In this document: positions 1-10,636 of the stretch, piece after piece
How positions within the stretch are numbered: position 1 is the first letter of the stretch
Layout: the number at the start of each line of letters is the position of its first letter
Assembly (NCBI GenBank): GCA_030063045.1
Contig: JAQSEB010000092.1
Location: 186,001 to 250,000 of the forward strand
Source: Pratylenchus scribneri
Lineage: Eukaryota; Nematoda; Chromadorea; Rhabditida; Pratylenchidae
Length of the DNA: 64,000 nt
Reading direction: 5' to 3'
Made by a program: the position numbers and the translations under genes
The notes under the pieces: model-generated
What the model was told of the DNA's origin: nothing
The model's database searches: none
What the model saw: the letters and a program-made list of their open reading frames with translations, nothing else

Positions 1-218
1 GGACAAATTCTTGTGGTACCACAAAATTCCCTCAAACTTTCTTTTTAATTCCCTTAAAGCTTCATGATATGTTGGGCCTTCAAAATGGTGAAAAAGCTCC
101 ACCGAAATTTGTGAAGAATTTTCTGCATGGAAAAGGATCAATTCAAGCGGCATTGGTTGAATATGTTTTGGAAGTCCGTCAAAGGAAATTCCCCGCCCCA
201 GAGCACAGTTATAATTAA
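1..218 (+). CDS. panB: PanB (3-methyl-2-oxobutanoate hydroxymethyltransferase), 3' end only
   Basis: Bacterial-type enzyme that makes ketopantoate, the first committed step of pantothenate (vitamin B5) synthesis; animals normally lack it. Only the end is in the window. Bases 1-15 encode GQILV, a GT-AG intron covers 16-59, and 60-218 encode the last 52 residues and stop. The tail carries the PanB C-terminal signature: LHDMLGL, then PKFVKNFLHGKGSI, then EVRQRKFPAPEHSYN. The reading frame joins cleanly across the intron, so this is a eukaryotic-style gene and not bacterial contamination. It lies directly upstream of panC on the same strand, about 790 bp away, as in bacterial pan operons. The rest of the gene and its start lie outside the window. 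Recognition is by eye from conserved motifs. Confidence 0.85.
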   Translation, partial: TNSCGTTKFPQTFFLIPLKLHDMLGLQNGEKAPPKFVKNFLHGKGSIQAALVEYVLEVRQRKFPAPEHSYN

Positions 219-1005
219 ATGAGGGAAGAATGCGAGGGAATCTCCACATTATAAGAGCAACACAAAGTATTCATCAATGATCAAAATATTTATTTATTAT
301 CATTTTTTGTAATAAAATTATCAACAATTGAATTATTTCTTTCGTATAAATTTGTCCATTTCCATGAGGAAAATATTTTCATTATTTCTTTTTTCCACCT
401 TCCATCACAATTTTTTAGGCAAAATTTAAGAAAAAGAACGACTGAATCCCATCATTTGAGTTCATAATTCATAAACCATACTTTTGGCCATAGATCAGCA
501 GGGAAGTAATCAATTCAGAAAGGCGATATGCCATTTTAATTATCATTTTTTAATAAATTTATTAACGATTATTTTCTCATTATTTAACCATTTCAAATGC
601 AAAAATATTTTTATTAGCATTTCTTTTACGCCTTTCACATTTTTAAAGCTAGAAGAAATTAGTACGGCCGATTGAGTACCTGAGTCATTCTTTTTGAAAC
701 AGCTCAATAGGGAAGTAACAAATTCGGAAGCTAATTTTCAATTTGAAAGCCCTAAATGTCCTCTAAAAATTGTTTCTTATTTTTTAAAACTTAACAGCTT
801 TTACTCAGAAAATTTGTATTTATTAAATTCAATGGCATATAAAATTTTTGTAATCTGAATTTCAAAAATTTTAAAAAGGTTAAATTGTAGAGGACACTCT
901 GGGTTGAATGGTAAACGCCTTCCCAAATTAGTTATCGCCTTAAAACTATGGCCAAAAGAATGACTATAAAGGAATCAAAAGTCGGCAAATATCGCCAATT
1001 TTAGA
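219..1005. other. panB-panC intergenic spacer with MITE-like sequence
   Basis: No gene seen. AT-rich DNA. It holds one full inverted-repeat element (about 676-965) and a lone half copy near 478-540 of the same family; see the repeat entries. Short reading frames here have no recognisable content. Confidence 0.6.
676..965. repeat. MITE-like long-inverted-repeat element, family 1, copy A
   Basis: The left arm (about 676-775) and right arm (about 885-965) are imperfect reverse complements. The left arm reads roughly 'cattcttttt' then 'aacagctcaatagggaagta' then 'ttgaaagccctaaatgtcct'. The right arm reads 'gaggacactctgggttgaat' to 'tatggccaaaagaatg'. The same arms recur at 2962-3345, 48230-48575, 51695-52012 and 53530-53905, so this is a dispersed non-coding family. 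Confidence 0.65.
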
Positions 1006-2079
1006 ATGTCCTCCTCATCCACCCTACATCTAATTCGAACCATTACTGAATTGCGTGAATTTATTAGGGAAAAGAGGCGAGAAGATGCGAATATTCGGTC
1101 AGTTGAATTTTATGATTTTATGATTTTTATCCAAATTAAAGCATTTCATTTGTCCCAACAATGGGTGCCCTCCATTCTGGCCATTTGGAATTGGTTCGAC
1201 GGGCACGGCACCACACCGTCGAACATCAGCAGGGCAATTTCCTGGTTTTGGTCGCCATTTTTGTTAATCCACTCCAATTTGGGCCCAACGAAGATTTTGA
1301 TCGGTATCCCCGTGCATTGGCCGAGGATATGGCCAAATTGGAGGGATTGGCTGATTGCATTTTTGCCCCAAATTATGAGGAAATGTACAATGAAGGGAAA
1401 GGAGGGCAAATTCTAGTGAATGCAGGAAGAATTGGCCAAATTATTGAGGGCAAAAGTCGGCCAAATTACTTTGATGGGATGCTCACAATTGTGGCAAAAT
1501 TGTTCAATTGCGTTTGCCCTGATTTGGCATTGTTTGGCAAAAAAGATGCCCAACAGGTGTTCAATGGGGTGCAAATTTAAAAATAAAAAAGTTTTTAACC
1601 AAATTAACCAAAAGTAATTAATCCAAATGTCGAATGATTTTTAGCTTTTCGCTGTCCAACAAATGGTCCGCGATTTGAATTTCCCCGTCCAAATTTTGGG
1701 CATCGAAACTCAAAGAGAGCCGGATGGATTGGCCATGTCCAGTCGAAATGTCTATTTGAATGGAGAGGAAAGGAAGGCGGCAACCTGCCTTTGGAAGGCA
1801 TTAAATGGGGCCAAAATTGGAGCAGAAAATGAAGGAATGAATTTGCCGGAGGCAATGAAAAAGGCAATGGAAATATTCGAGAGGGAGAAAATGGCCAAAT
1901 TGGACTATTTAATTGCGGTCGAAAAGAACACATTTATGGAATTGGATGGGCAAAATGAGCGAATGGAATTCAATGGAGAGGCAATTTTGCTGATTGCCGC
2001 CTTCGTCGGCACAACACGGCTAATTGACAATATTGAGCTGAATATTGGTACCGGAAGGAGCATTTTAGATGAATATTAA
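1006..2079 (+). CDS. panC: PanC (pantothenate synthetase), complete, bacterial type
   Basis: Joins pantoate and beta-alanine using ATP to give pantothenate. Three exons are read: 1006-1097, 1142-1556 and 1645-2079. All have GT-AG introns and an unbroken frame, giving 313 residues, slightly longer than typical bacterial PanC (about 280). The hallmarks are in order: [12 protein letters not shown] (HIGH-type motif, residues 35-46); [18 protein letters not shown]; a [19 protein letters not shown] block; FGKKDAQQ spliced to [14 protein letters not shown]; and DGLAMSSRN (the KMSKS-like loop, about residues 196-204). No key motif is missing, so it looks functional. The start ATG at 1006 is the first in frame and gives a plausible N-terminal helix. 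It follows panB on the same strand and converges on the P450 gene, with only 77 bp between the two stop codons. Its origin is most simply explained by transfer from bacteria; introns were gained later. Confidence 0.95.
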
Positions 2080-2155
2080 TGGGAAATTGTCCAAAATATA
2101 TGATGCCTTTTTTATTTTTATTCGAAATAAAAACAATTGGAATGTTTGTTTTGTT

Positions 2156-5100
2156 TCAATCCACCAAACGTTGTTCCAATTTCACTGTCACCGAATTTGG
2201 ATTGAGTACAACTTGGCCAGTGAAATTCAATTCAATCTGTAAATAATTAGTCAATTTTCCCCATTCCCTCTCCTTTTAATTCTTGCCTCCGTTTCAGGAC
2301 ATTTGTTCAGTCTGAATCGCCGCAACAAATGGACCAATGCCATTTTCTCCTCCATCAATGCCATTCGCATTCCTATACAAATCCGTGGGCCACCCCCAAA
2401 TGGATAATAGGCGCTGGGCTGCACAAATGATGGGTCAAGCCATCTGCAAATAAATAATTTAAAAATTTTGGCTGGAATTTTTTGGACATTTTTATGATTT
2501 TTAACTGGCAGTTTAAATTCCAAATATGTTATAATGATCGAAATGGCCCATGGTATTTGTGAATTGGAATTTGGAAGCCTAAAGTTTCCCAATTAAGGAC
2601 TTTTGCCTCGTCAAATAATGCCAATTTGGTACTTCATTTTTCCCATACTTTCTATTGCCCATCCACCTCCCCCCATTATGCCCACCTTTCCGGTTTGAAT
2701 TCCTCCGCATCAGGGCCCCAAATGGTCTTATCCCTATGCAATGTCAACAAATCTGGCTTCACGCCCGTTCCCTTCTCCAATTTGATGTTGCCAAGTGTGA
2801 CCGTCTCCGCCGCAATTCGATTGACCACACTAATAAAATAATAAATGTAATTAACATTTCGGAAGAATCAGAATTAAAATTTTCCCATATTGCCCAAATT
2901 TTTCTAAGGATTACAACAAAACTTGAATATGTCTTATAATATAAATGAGAAGAAGAAAACTTACGGTATCCCTTTTGATTGAAATGGAAGGAAAACAAAT
3001 CTTAATTTGCCTATAGCTATGAAATGAAATACCTCTCATTGTCAGCTTTTTTAATATCTTACTCTTACCGTAATTCAACAAGGAAATGATTAATTTAGGT
3101 AAGGGATATACCATTCGAAAGCACTAAAAGTTCTCTAAAAATTGATTTTATTAGTTTTATAAATTAAAATTACCAAAATAAGCGGCCTTTATTAATATTT
3201 TAAACTCAAAGATATGTAATTATTTAGAAAGGTGAATGAATACCACCACAATTTTATGGGGTCACTTTTATAGGACTTTTAGGGCTCGATTGGTATATTA
3301 TCTTCCTTAAGCCGGCTATTTTCTTATTGAGTTATGATATTTTTCGACTCACGATGAAGCAATTGGGCAAAGGCGAAGTGTCTCTTTGATGACGGCATCC
3401 GCATATTTCAGCTGTCCCAATTGATCATAGTTGAGGGCCTCATCCTCTCCTACACCTCCACAAATTGCATCAATTTCTTCCCACAACTTTTGCTGCACTT
3501 CTGGATGCATTACCAAATTGTGCGAAATTATACTCAATGAATTGGCGGTGGTGTCGAATCCGGCCAAAAGGAAGACGAAACAATGCATCACAATTTCCTC
3601 GGTTGTATTCTTCCGTTCAAACTGCGCAAAAAAATAGAAAATTTTGGATAAATTGAATGATTAATTCCGCCGGTTTTGTGTTTTTGCTTAGAATAATTCC
3701 GCCGGTTTTGTGTATTCGCTTAGAATAATTCCACCTGTTTTGTGTTTTCGCTTAGAATAATCCGCCTGTTTTGTGTTTTCGCTTAGAATAATTCCGCCTG
3801 TTTTGTGTATTCGCTTAGAATAATTCCACCTGTTTTGTGTTTTCACTTAGAATAATTCCGCCTCTTTGTGTTTTCGCTTAGAATAATTCCGCCTATTTTG
3901 TGTATTCGCTTAGAATAATTCCACCTGTTTTGTGTTTTCACTTAGAATAATTCCGCCTGTTTGTGTTTTCGCTTAGAATAATTCCGCCTGTTTTGTGTTT
4001 TCGCTTAGAATAATTCGGCCTGTTTTGTGTTTTCACTTAGAATAATTCCGCCTGTTTGTGTTTTCGCTTAGAATAATTCCGCCTGTTTTGTGTTTTCGCT
4101 TAGAATAATCCGCCTGTTTTGTGTTTTCGCTTAGAATAATTCCACCTGTTTTGTGTTTTCGCTTAGAATAATCCGCCTGTTTTGTGTTTTCGCTTAGAAT
4201 AATTCGGCCTGTTTTGTGTTTTCACTTAGAATAATTCCGCCTGTTTGTGTTTTCGCTTAGAATAATTCCGCCTGTTTGTGTTTTCGCTTAGAATAATTCC
4301 GCCTATTTTGTGTTTTCGCTTAGAATAATTCGGCCTGTTTTGTGTTTTCACTTAGAATAATTCCGCCTGTTTGTGTTTTCGCTTAGAATAATTCCGTTTT
4401 GTGTTTTCGCTTAGAATAATTCCGCCTATTTTGTGTTTTCGCTTAGAATAATTCCGCCTATTTTGTGTTTTCGCTTAGAATAATTCTGCCTATTTTGTTT
4501 TTTCGCTTAGAATAATTCCGCCTGTTTGTTTTAATCAAATAAATCGGCCGCTGATTATTTTTTAAAATTATCTTTTTATATGACATTTAGAGCTTTGCAT
4601 AGCCAATTGCTTTTCTGAATTGGTTACTTTCTTATTGAACGGCTAAAAAAACGGACTAAGATAAGTCAATAGGCACATTTTAAAAATTCTGTTTCGAAAA
4701 ATCGCAACTAATTTATTTACCTTTTCTGCTTTATTGTATGCCCTGTTCTCGTCAGTCAATTTCACGTCGGATTCCACCTCCAGAAACAAGTCAATAAAAT
4801 CGACAAATTTTCGTCCATTTTCCTCATTTTTGCCAACATTTCCTTCCACTTTTTGTCGTTTCCTTTCCTCCACTGCATTTCTGCATTGTTGCAACATTTC
4901 AGAGACAGGATCGCCCAATAAAGGGCCAACAACCCGCAGAAATGGGGACAAAAAATTTCGGCCAAACCAGGGGAAAATTTGCGCATAATAGTCCCAAAAA
5001 TGATTGTTGAATTGGTTGAAACATTTTTGTGCCAATTTTAAATAAGGCGATCGAAATTGGAGTGTACCCTTTTGACCCATTGCCACACGAGAAATTACGT

Positions 5101-6122
5101 CGAAGGTCATTTCCGTGAAAAAGCTGCAAACAAAATTATTATGTCAAATGAATGCCCAGAAATTTGTTTATGAAACGCCCAACTTATTGCCATTTATAAT
5201 AAATAATTCATCAAAGACTGACTGAACCAATTTTAATGTTTTTGTTATTAAATTAAAGAATGAACTTTTGACTATCAAATGCATAAAATTTATTTAAATT
5301 GGTTCAAAAATGATGAAGTTGTGCTCAAAAAACTTTTAAAACAACTTCGGATGGTTTAGCGAAATATTGAGTGATTTTTTGGGCACAATTTCATCATTTC
5401 TGTACCAATTTAATTCAAATTATTTCCATGGATAGCCAAGAATGTTCTCTTTAATTTGTTAACAAATAATTCAAAATTACTTCAGTTTTTGATGAATTAT
5501 TTTAGATGGTGTAAAGTTGGCCTCTGGCTAAAAGTTGGGCTGATTAATGTTATATTTACGTATGCATGTTGATCGGTTTCCCCTGCAGGCGTGCCTCATC
5601 CAAAAAATTCATTGTCACTCGAATGGAGTCATCCAAAATTGGCATCACTCTTTTCAGATTGGCCAAAGAAAATGCGGGATTAGCTATGGTGCGCAGCCTT
5701 TTCCACCGCTTTCCTTGGGCCGCCACCAAATGGATCAATTCCGACTTGTCCACATCGCCAATCAAAGGATTAGTCTATGATGGGTAATAAATTATTAAAT
5801 TAAATTGATTTGGGACCATTCTGCCGTGAAAATATTCAAATTTGTCGATCAACAATTGACGGATCATTTCCGGATCACTTATCACCAATACTTTTTGCCA
5901 GCAACCTTCTTGGATGCCGTAGACTTTTCCAAATTGTTTTGTCCATTTTTGAAGTTGAAAAACTGCCGGTTTTTCGCCGAAAACATTGTCCAAATTTCCC
6001 TTCAACAAAACACCATCGGGCCCAGGGATTCCTCGGTTTTGCCAAAATTTTTGTTGACGAAGAGTAAACCAATAGAAAGCGAAAATTGCGGCAAAAATAA
6101 AAAGGAGGATTTGAAGGAACAT
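2156..6122 (-). CDS. Cytochrome P450 (CYP3-clan-like)
   Basis: Microsomal haem monooxygenase. The start ATG at 6122 gives an N-terminal membrane anchor (FLQILLFIFAAIFAFYWF) followed by the proline hinge GIPGPDG. Exons then run down the minus strand: membrane/N-terminal domain (6122 to about 5820), 5774-5554, 5125 to about 4721, 3622 to about 3349, about 2832 to 2665, about 2443 to 2293, and a last exon ending 2156. P450 signatures are all present: I-helix AGFDTTA, K-helix KETLRL (ExxR), FKPER, and haem loop YPFGGGPRICIG with the cysteine ligand. Length is about 500 residues, normal for the family. The intron before the final exon appears to be GC-AG (GAG|GCAAG). A 1.1-kb intron is filled with the 32-bp minisatellite. 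Sequence resembles nematode CYP13/CYP25-type enzymes, but family placement is by impression. Confidence 0.92.
2962..3345. repeat. MITE-like family 1, copy B (in P450 intron)
   Basis: Left arm has 'cttaccgtaattcaacaagg', then 'aagggatataccattcgaaa' and 'gcactaaaagttctct'. Right arm has 'ttttataggacttttagggc' and 'tattgagttatgatattttt'. It shares an outer stretch 'ttgcctatagctatgaaat' with copy E at 53530. It lies wholly in a P450 intron. Confidence 0.55.
3660..4533 (+). repeat. Minisatellite array 1 (31-32-bp unit, about 27 copies)
   Basis: Tandem repeat of a unit reading 'ttccgcctgttttgtg' then 'ttttcgcttagaataa' (32 bp). Many units lose one T (31 bp), and some carry 'cggcctg', 'ccacctg' or 'ttcact' variants. 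It occupies almost all of a P450 intron (about 3623-4720). The same unit in the same orientation recurs at 49131-49576 and 56537-57080. Confidence 0.97.
5160..5525. repeat. MITE-like family 2, copy 1 (in P450 intron)
   Basis: Long imperfect palindrome. The left arm contains 'gttattaaattaaagaatga', then 'cttttgactatcaaatgc' and 'atttaaattggttcaaaa'. The right arm contains the reverse complements ('gtaccaatttaattcaaa', 'ggatagccaagaatgttctc' and 'tttaatttgttaacaaat'). Both arms are also found at 50460-50790 in a Toll intron. Confidence 0.6.
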
Positions 6123-7473
6123 TTCTGAAGGAATTTGAGCTTTTTTGACTAATGAGAGATTATAGTTTCCAAACAAAAATATTTGCTGATATTTATAATA
6201 AAAGTACAGTCAGGTAAAAAGTTTAGAATTAGTTCAAATTTTGTGCCCAAAATGCGCCCAATGTAGTCAATGTAGTCTAATCTCCCTTCGAATTACCCAC
6301 CCAATTTGTTTTAATTTCACAGACTACGCGTAAATCACGATAATGAAAAAACCTCCATATCAATTTTAATTTATCTTAATTTGAATTAGGAAGGATGCGC
6401 AGAATCATTTTCAAACTATTTGATAGTTTAAATATGGATCATTCTAAGATAAAAAAATGAGCAAATTTCATTTATTATATAGGGTAAATATATTTGTTAT
6501 TCAATATCAATATGCGGTGGAAAATGTTATCAAAAAGGAAAATGAGTTGTTTATATTTTGGACATATTTGATAATAATTTTGTTCACTCTGAGAAAAATG
6601 ATAAGAAAAAGAAGGAATATTCTGGGAAATGAATTGAATATATTTTTGATTAGATGAAATTGAAATGATAAATAATTTGGGCAAGGAAACATGTATTAAC
6701 AATGTTCGATATTCGATATAAATTAATTGAACCAATATGAACCAATTGATGTGGCCAAATATAAGGACTGTGGCCACTGTGAATAAAGTAGAATTCGGCA
6801 AAAAGGATTTTGAGAAGAATTTTCTCTGAGAATATGAAAAATCACCTAGGGTGATTATTGAAAAAATAATAAGTGATTTTTTATATCCTCGGCCAATTAT
6901 ATATTTGTTAATGAGAATTAGTTGTACCATTCATATAAAATGAAAGAAGGAGGAAAATTCCTTCCCTTACAGTACAAATTGCCCTCAGGCATCAATCACC
7001 TGCCACCTCTTTCTCAAATGATGGCGCTACCGTATGCCCGCAATAGCATAAAAAGTGGCTTTTTTGATGGCCGATGAAAACAAAAATGAAATTTCTTCAA
7101 ATATTTGAAAATTTTCAAGTAAATTTAATCCGACATTATCCAATTTATGCAACAATTGATTATTATTTTCGAGCAATATAAAAAAGAATATTTTCCATTC
7201 ACATTTATGCTCCAATCATAGAATCCACCAAATTCGATACTATTATTTTCCCATATTTTCCATCATTTTGCCCTTTCTTTAAGGGGCATATCCATTCAAT
7301 TTACCCATCAGCTGCCTTTTTTGGCCCAAATCGATTTGGCCCATTTTGGCCAAATCCAGCAATGCCCGCATAACCCCACCTCTTTTTTTGGCCCTATACA
7401 ATGCGATGGCTTCACCCAAATTGGCTCATTTCTCAAATCCAAATTCATTTCCCTTAATAAAATTCCATTGAAA
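6123..7473. other. Intergenic region between P450 and the acidic-protein gene
   Basis: The divergent 5' ends of two genes face each other here. I see AT-rich DNA with no convincing exon. A 151-codon minus-strand frame at 6475-6930 is made of AT-rich hydrophobic codons and is not supported. Any promoters of the P450 and acidic-protein genes must lie here, but I can point to no specific element. Confidence 0.5.
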
Positions 7474-10431
7474 ATGCCTCCTCCATTTTTATTAGTGTTT
7501 TCCACTTTCTTCTGCTGTTTTGGCCTCTTTTTTGTTGCGGTTTCCTCCGTTGAATTGCCACCATTCCAACGAATTCCCGGTAATTTTATATGGATATTAA
7601 TATTTAATTTGTCGAAAAATGTATTGAATTTTTAAGAAAGGTCTAAAAAATATGTATAGAATGTCAAAATAATTAATTTTAATGGTTTAAGAGTTTGTCC
7701 TACATCCTTAAGCCATATACCCAATTGGATGAAGCTGGTCAAAATGCATTGTGGTATATAATTTGTTATGGCTTTTTGCTCAAAATTAAAGGGTATTAAA
7801 TGGTTTAAACCAATTTTGGTTTAATGGTTCAAAACTAAATTAGAATTGGTTAAGCTAAGCTAAAACTCAATCAAAATGAATAATGTGTATTGGCGAAATT
7901 TATCAATTAAAATAAGATTTATATGGCTAGAATTAAATTTTTGAAATATTTTCGGTAATTTCAATGTTTTTTTCGGCAAATTAAACAATTTCCTTATTTA
8001 AATTGTATTTCATTTATTAAATTGGGAAGATGCCGAAGTGGAAGAGGACATGAAAGCCGTGGAACGTGCAATCCAATCCCCTTGGGTGGAACAATTCCCT
8101 TCGGGCGTTAAAAGATTGGCCACAAAGAGGGAAAGTTTTTCGCTTACGGACGCACAGAAGGCACTATTTAGTTGGCATTGGGAATTGGAAACAATTCAAA
8201 GGGAGAAGCCAACGAGGCCAAAACAATTCGATTTGGAAATGTTCGCGGATGCCCTGAAAATAATGCTGGAAATGGATAAGGAAAAGAAGGAAGTCCTCAT
8301 TTGGCCACATAAATTGAGGGAATGGATGGAGGCGCAAAGGATGAAGGGAGGGGAGGAGAAGAAAATGCCAATGGCAGAAGAAGAGGCCAAAAAATCGGCA
8401 CAATTGACCAATTTGGTTGGCAATAAAGAGGGAGAAGAAGGGGCAGCTGATGAAGCAGAAGAAGAAGGACAATGTTCGGAGGCGGATAAACCAGCTGAAA
8501 TTGTTTTGGCCGAACAGCAGGCCAAAATGGACAATGCCATTGCATCCAATCAAACAATGGTGGCACAACAAATGCCAATGCCATCGATGGCAACAATTGT
8601 TGATCAACAGCCACCATCGATGGCTCCATCACCAATTCAATCGGCAATTCAGCAGGGAAATTATGTGGTGAATGGAGTGGATGATTTTGGGCGGCCAGTG
8701 GTACTAATTTTGCCAAACAATTTTGGGGGAAATGGATTGGAAGCGGCTAAATTGGGTGAAACAATCCAAATCCAAGGAGAAGAATTGCCGCAGAATGTTG
8801 CCCAAACCCAACAAAAACAGCCAATTATGTTGAATGATGGGTCGAAAATTTATGTAGTGGATGAGGGACAGGAAATGGCCGGAAATAATGGAAAAGAGGG
8901 AAATGAAGTTGGCCAGCAGGAAAAAGTGGCTGACCGTGAGGAATGTAATGAAGCTGATGAGACTAAAAATGAGGAGAAAAAGGACGAAGAAGAAGAAGAA
9001 ATTGGAAAGGACGAAGAAGAAGAAGAAATTGATGGAAATAAAGAAGGAAAGGAAGGCAATTTGGATGATGAAAATGAAAAAGAAGAAGGGAAAAAGGAGG
9101 GAAAATTGAATGAAGGAGAGGAAGAAGCAAAGAAGGAAGGGAAGGATGATGAAGAAGAAGAAGGAAAGAAGGGGGATGATGAAGAAGAGAAAACGGAGGA
9201 GGATGAAAAAGCGATGAAGAATGAAAAAAGTTCGGAAGAAGGAGGAAATGAGAGAACAATCTTTGAAGCGATCCGTGGCCAAAAGAAGAATGAGGACAAT
9301 GTAAAGGAAAAGGAAAATAGAAATGATGAAGGACAAATTTTGATCATTGATTGGGCAAAAGGAAGAGATAAACAGGAAGATGATGAAGACGATGGAGATA
9401 ATCTGGCGGCTATTGGCAAAAGATTGGGTGCAATGAAAATGATCAAAGTTGGCGAGGAGGCGAATTCAACGGAAGAAGAAGAGGAAGAAAAAGTGCCAAA
9501 ATCGAATAGTGCCAATGCCACTGTGGTGGAAGTGGAAGTGATCAAACCGGATGAAATGAAGGAGAAACCGGGTTTTCTGACCATTTTGTCCGATATGCTA
9601 TTTGCTCGCAAAAAACGTGATGTCATTGTGATGGAGGCTGAATCTGGTGCCGAATCGCCGCCATCAATGCCATCGTCTCCAATTCCTACCATAATTTTGG
9701 AAGGCACAAAATTGGAGGAACAAAAACAATTGCCTTCAAATGAGCCATTCAAAATGCCAATTGCCCCAGCGGGTGTGTTTGCAAATGAAACAATTTCGGC
9801 AAATGATGGGGAAAATGAGGAAGCGGAGGAGAAAGAGGAGTGCTGCGAAGAAGTGGAAAAGAAAAATGTTGAAAATGATGGTAAAACCATAAAAATGGTA
9901 CGAAGCTTCAAAGGACAGATGGATTTAGGGAAAGGTCAATTTGGGATTGAGGCCAAATGGGAAATGACGATGAATGCGCCATCCAAACAGCAGAAACATG
10001 TGGAAGAGGTGAAGGAAGAAACCGGTGAAGAAGGGATTCAGGAAAAGGAAACTAATCAGCTAAATCAGAAGGAGGAGGAGGATGAGAATGAAGAGGATGA
10101 ATCGCGAAAAGTGGAGGAAAAACAACCAAAAAATGAGGAAAAAGTCATCGAAGTAAAAGTTGGCGATGAAAAGGCACAATTAATTGAATATTTGGAATGG
10201 TATTTAGTCAAAACTGGTGGTCGAAAACGAGACGAAAAGTTGGCCTATGTTCTCTATTCAGAGCTGCAATATTGGCTGGCAAAACAAATTGAGAAAAAAT
10301 GTATTGCTTGCAACGGAAATGGCATGAACAAAATTTTGGGTGAGGCATATTTGCAGGCAAAATGGTCGAAAACAATTGAAAAATTGGCAATATTGACAGA
10401 ATGGATTGGAAAGGATTTCCGAAAGAAATGA
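7474..10431 (+). CDS. Secreted Glu-rich acidic protein with dibasic sites, function unknown
   Basis: Two exons, 7474-7579 and 8030-10431, joined in frame (phase 1), give about 835 residues. Exon 1 encodes a clear signal peptide (MPPPFLLVFSTFFCCFGLFF, then VAVSSVE), so the product should enter the secretory route. The N-terminal third has a non-repetitive block (SLTDAQKALFSWHWELE; WPHKLREWMEAQR). A Q/P-rich segment follows, then a very long Glu/Lys/Asp low-complexity tract (about residues 330-460), and last a compact C-terminal block of about 90 residues (LIEYLEWYLVKTGGRKRDEK ... YVLYSELQYWLAKQIEKK, with a CIAC pair). Dibasic runs ARKKRD and GGRKRD look like prohormone-convertase sites. I do not recognise a family. 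A granin-like secretory-granule protein, a cuticle or gland secretion, or a parasitism protein are all possible. Confidence 0.8.
7735..7870. repeat. Dispersed repeat, family 3, copy 1 (in intron of the acidic-protein gene)
   Basis: Contains 'tggtatataatttgttatgg', then 'aaattaaagggtattaaa', 'ccaattttggtttaatgg' and 'ttcaaaactaaattagaatt'. The same series of blocks occurs at 63375-63500, about 55 kb away in the same orientation. Non-coding. Confidence 0.65.
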
Positions 10432-10636
10432 GAGGAAATCACCGGAGGAAATTTTAACGCGGAACATTTTTATCATATTCTATATTTTCGGTGGATTATC
10501 ATTTATTAATCACATTCCTATTACTATTCTATTTTATTTTTAATTTTTTTTAAATTTATTTTTTATTATGAACAAAAAATTTGTACAATCAAATATTAAA
10601 AAAATTTATAAATGTTTTTAAATTATTCGGTAGCAA

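Noticed and set aside
1..2079. panB/panC as bacterial contamination in the assembly
   Set aside because: Both genes are interrupted by short introns with GT-AG ends that restore the frame, and panC is 77 bp from a nematode P450 gene.
3660..4533. Regular 32-bp repeats that might suggest a CRISPR array
   Set aside because: There are no unique spacers: the units abut directly as a head-to-tail minisatellite, and the setting is a eukaryotic intron.
6475..6930. 151-codon hydrophobic minus-strand frame
   Set aside because: Very AT-rich Ile/Phe/Leu/Lys content typical of chance frames, no motif, and no splice context joining it to a neighbour.
6950..7473. Dorsal-gland effector promoter motif (ATGCCA) upstream of the acidic secreted protein
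   Set aside because: I looked for the motif in the 500 bp before the start and did not see an exact copy on the plus strand, so an effector role is not supported by it.
8704..9911. Long Ser/Phe- and Ile/Phe-rich frames on the minus strand
   Set aside because: Mirror images of the Glu/Lys-rich repeats of the acidic-protein exon; their composition is explained by antisense of GAA/GAG codons.
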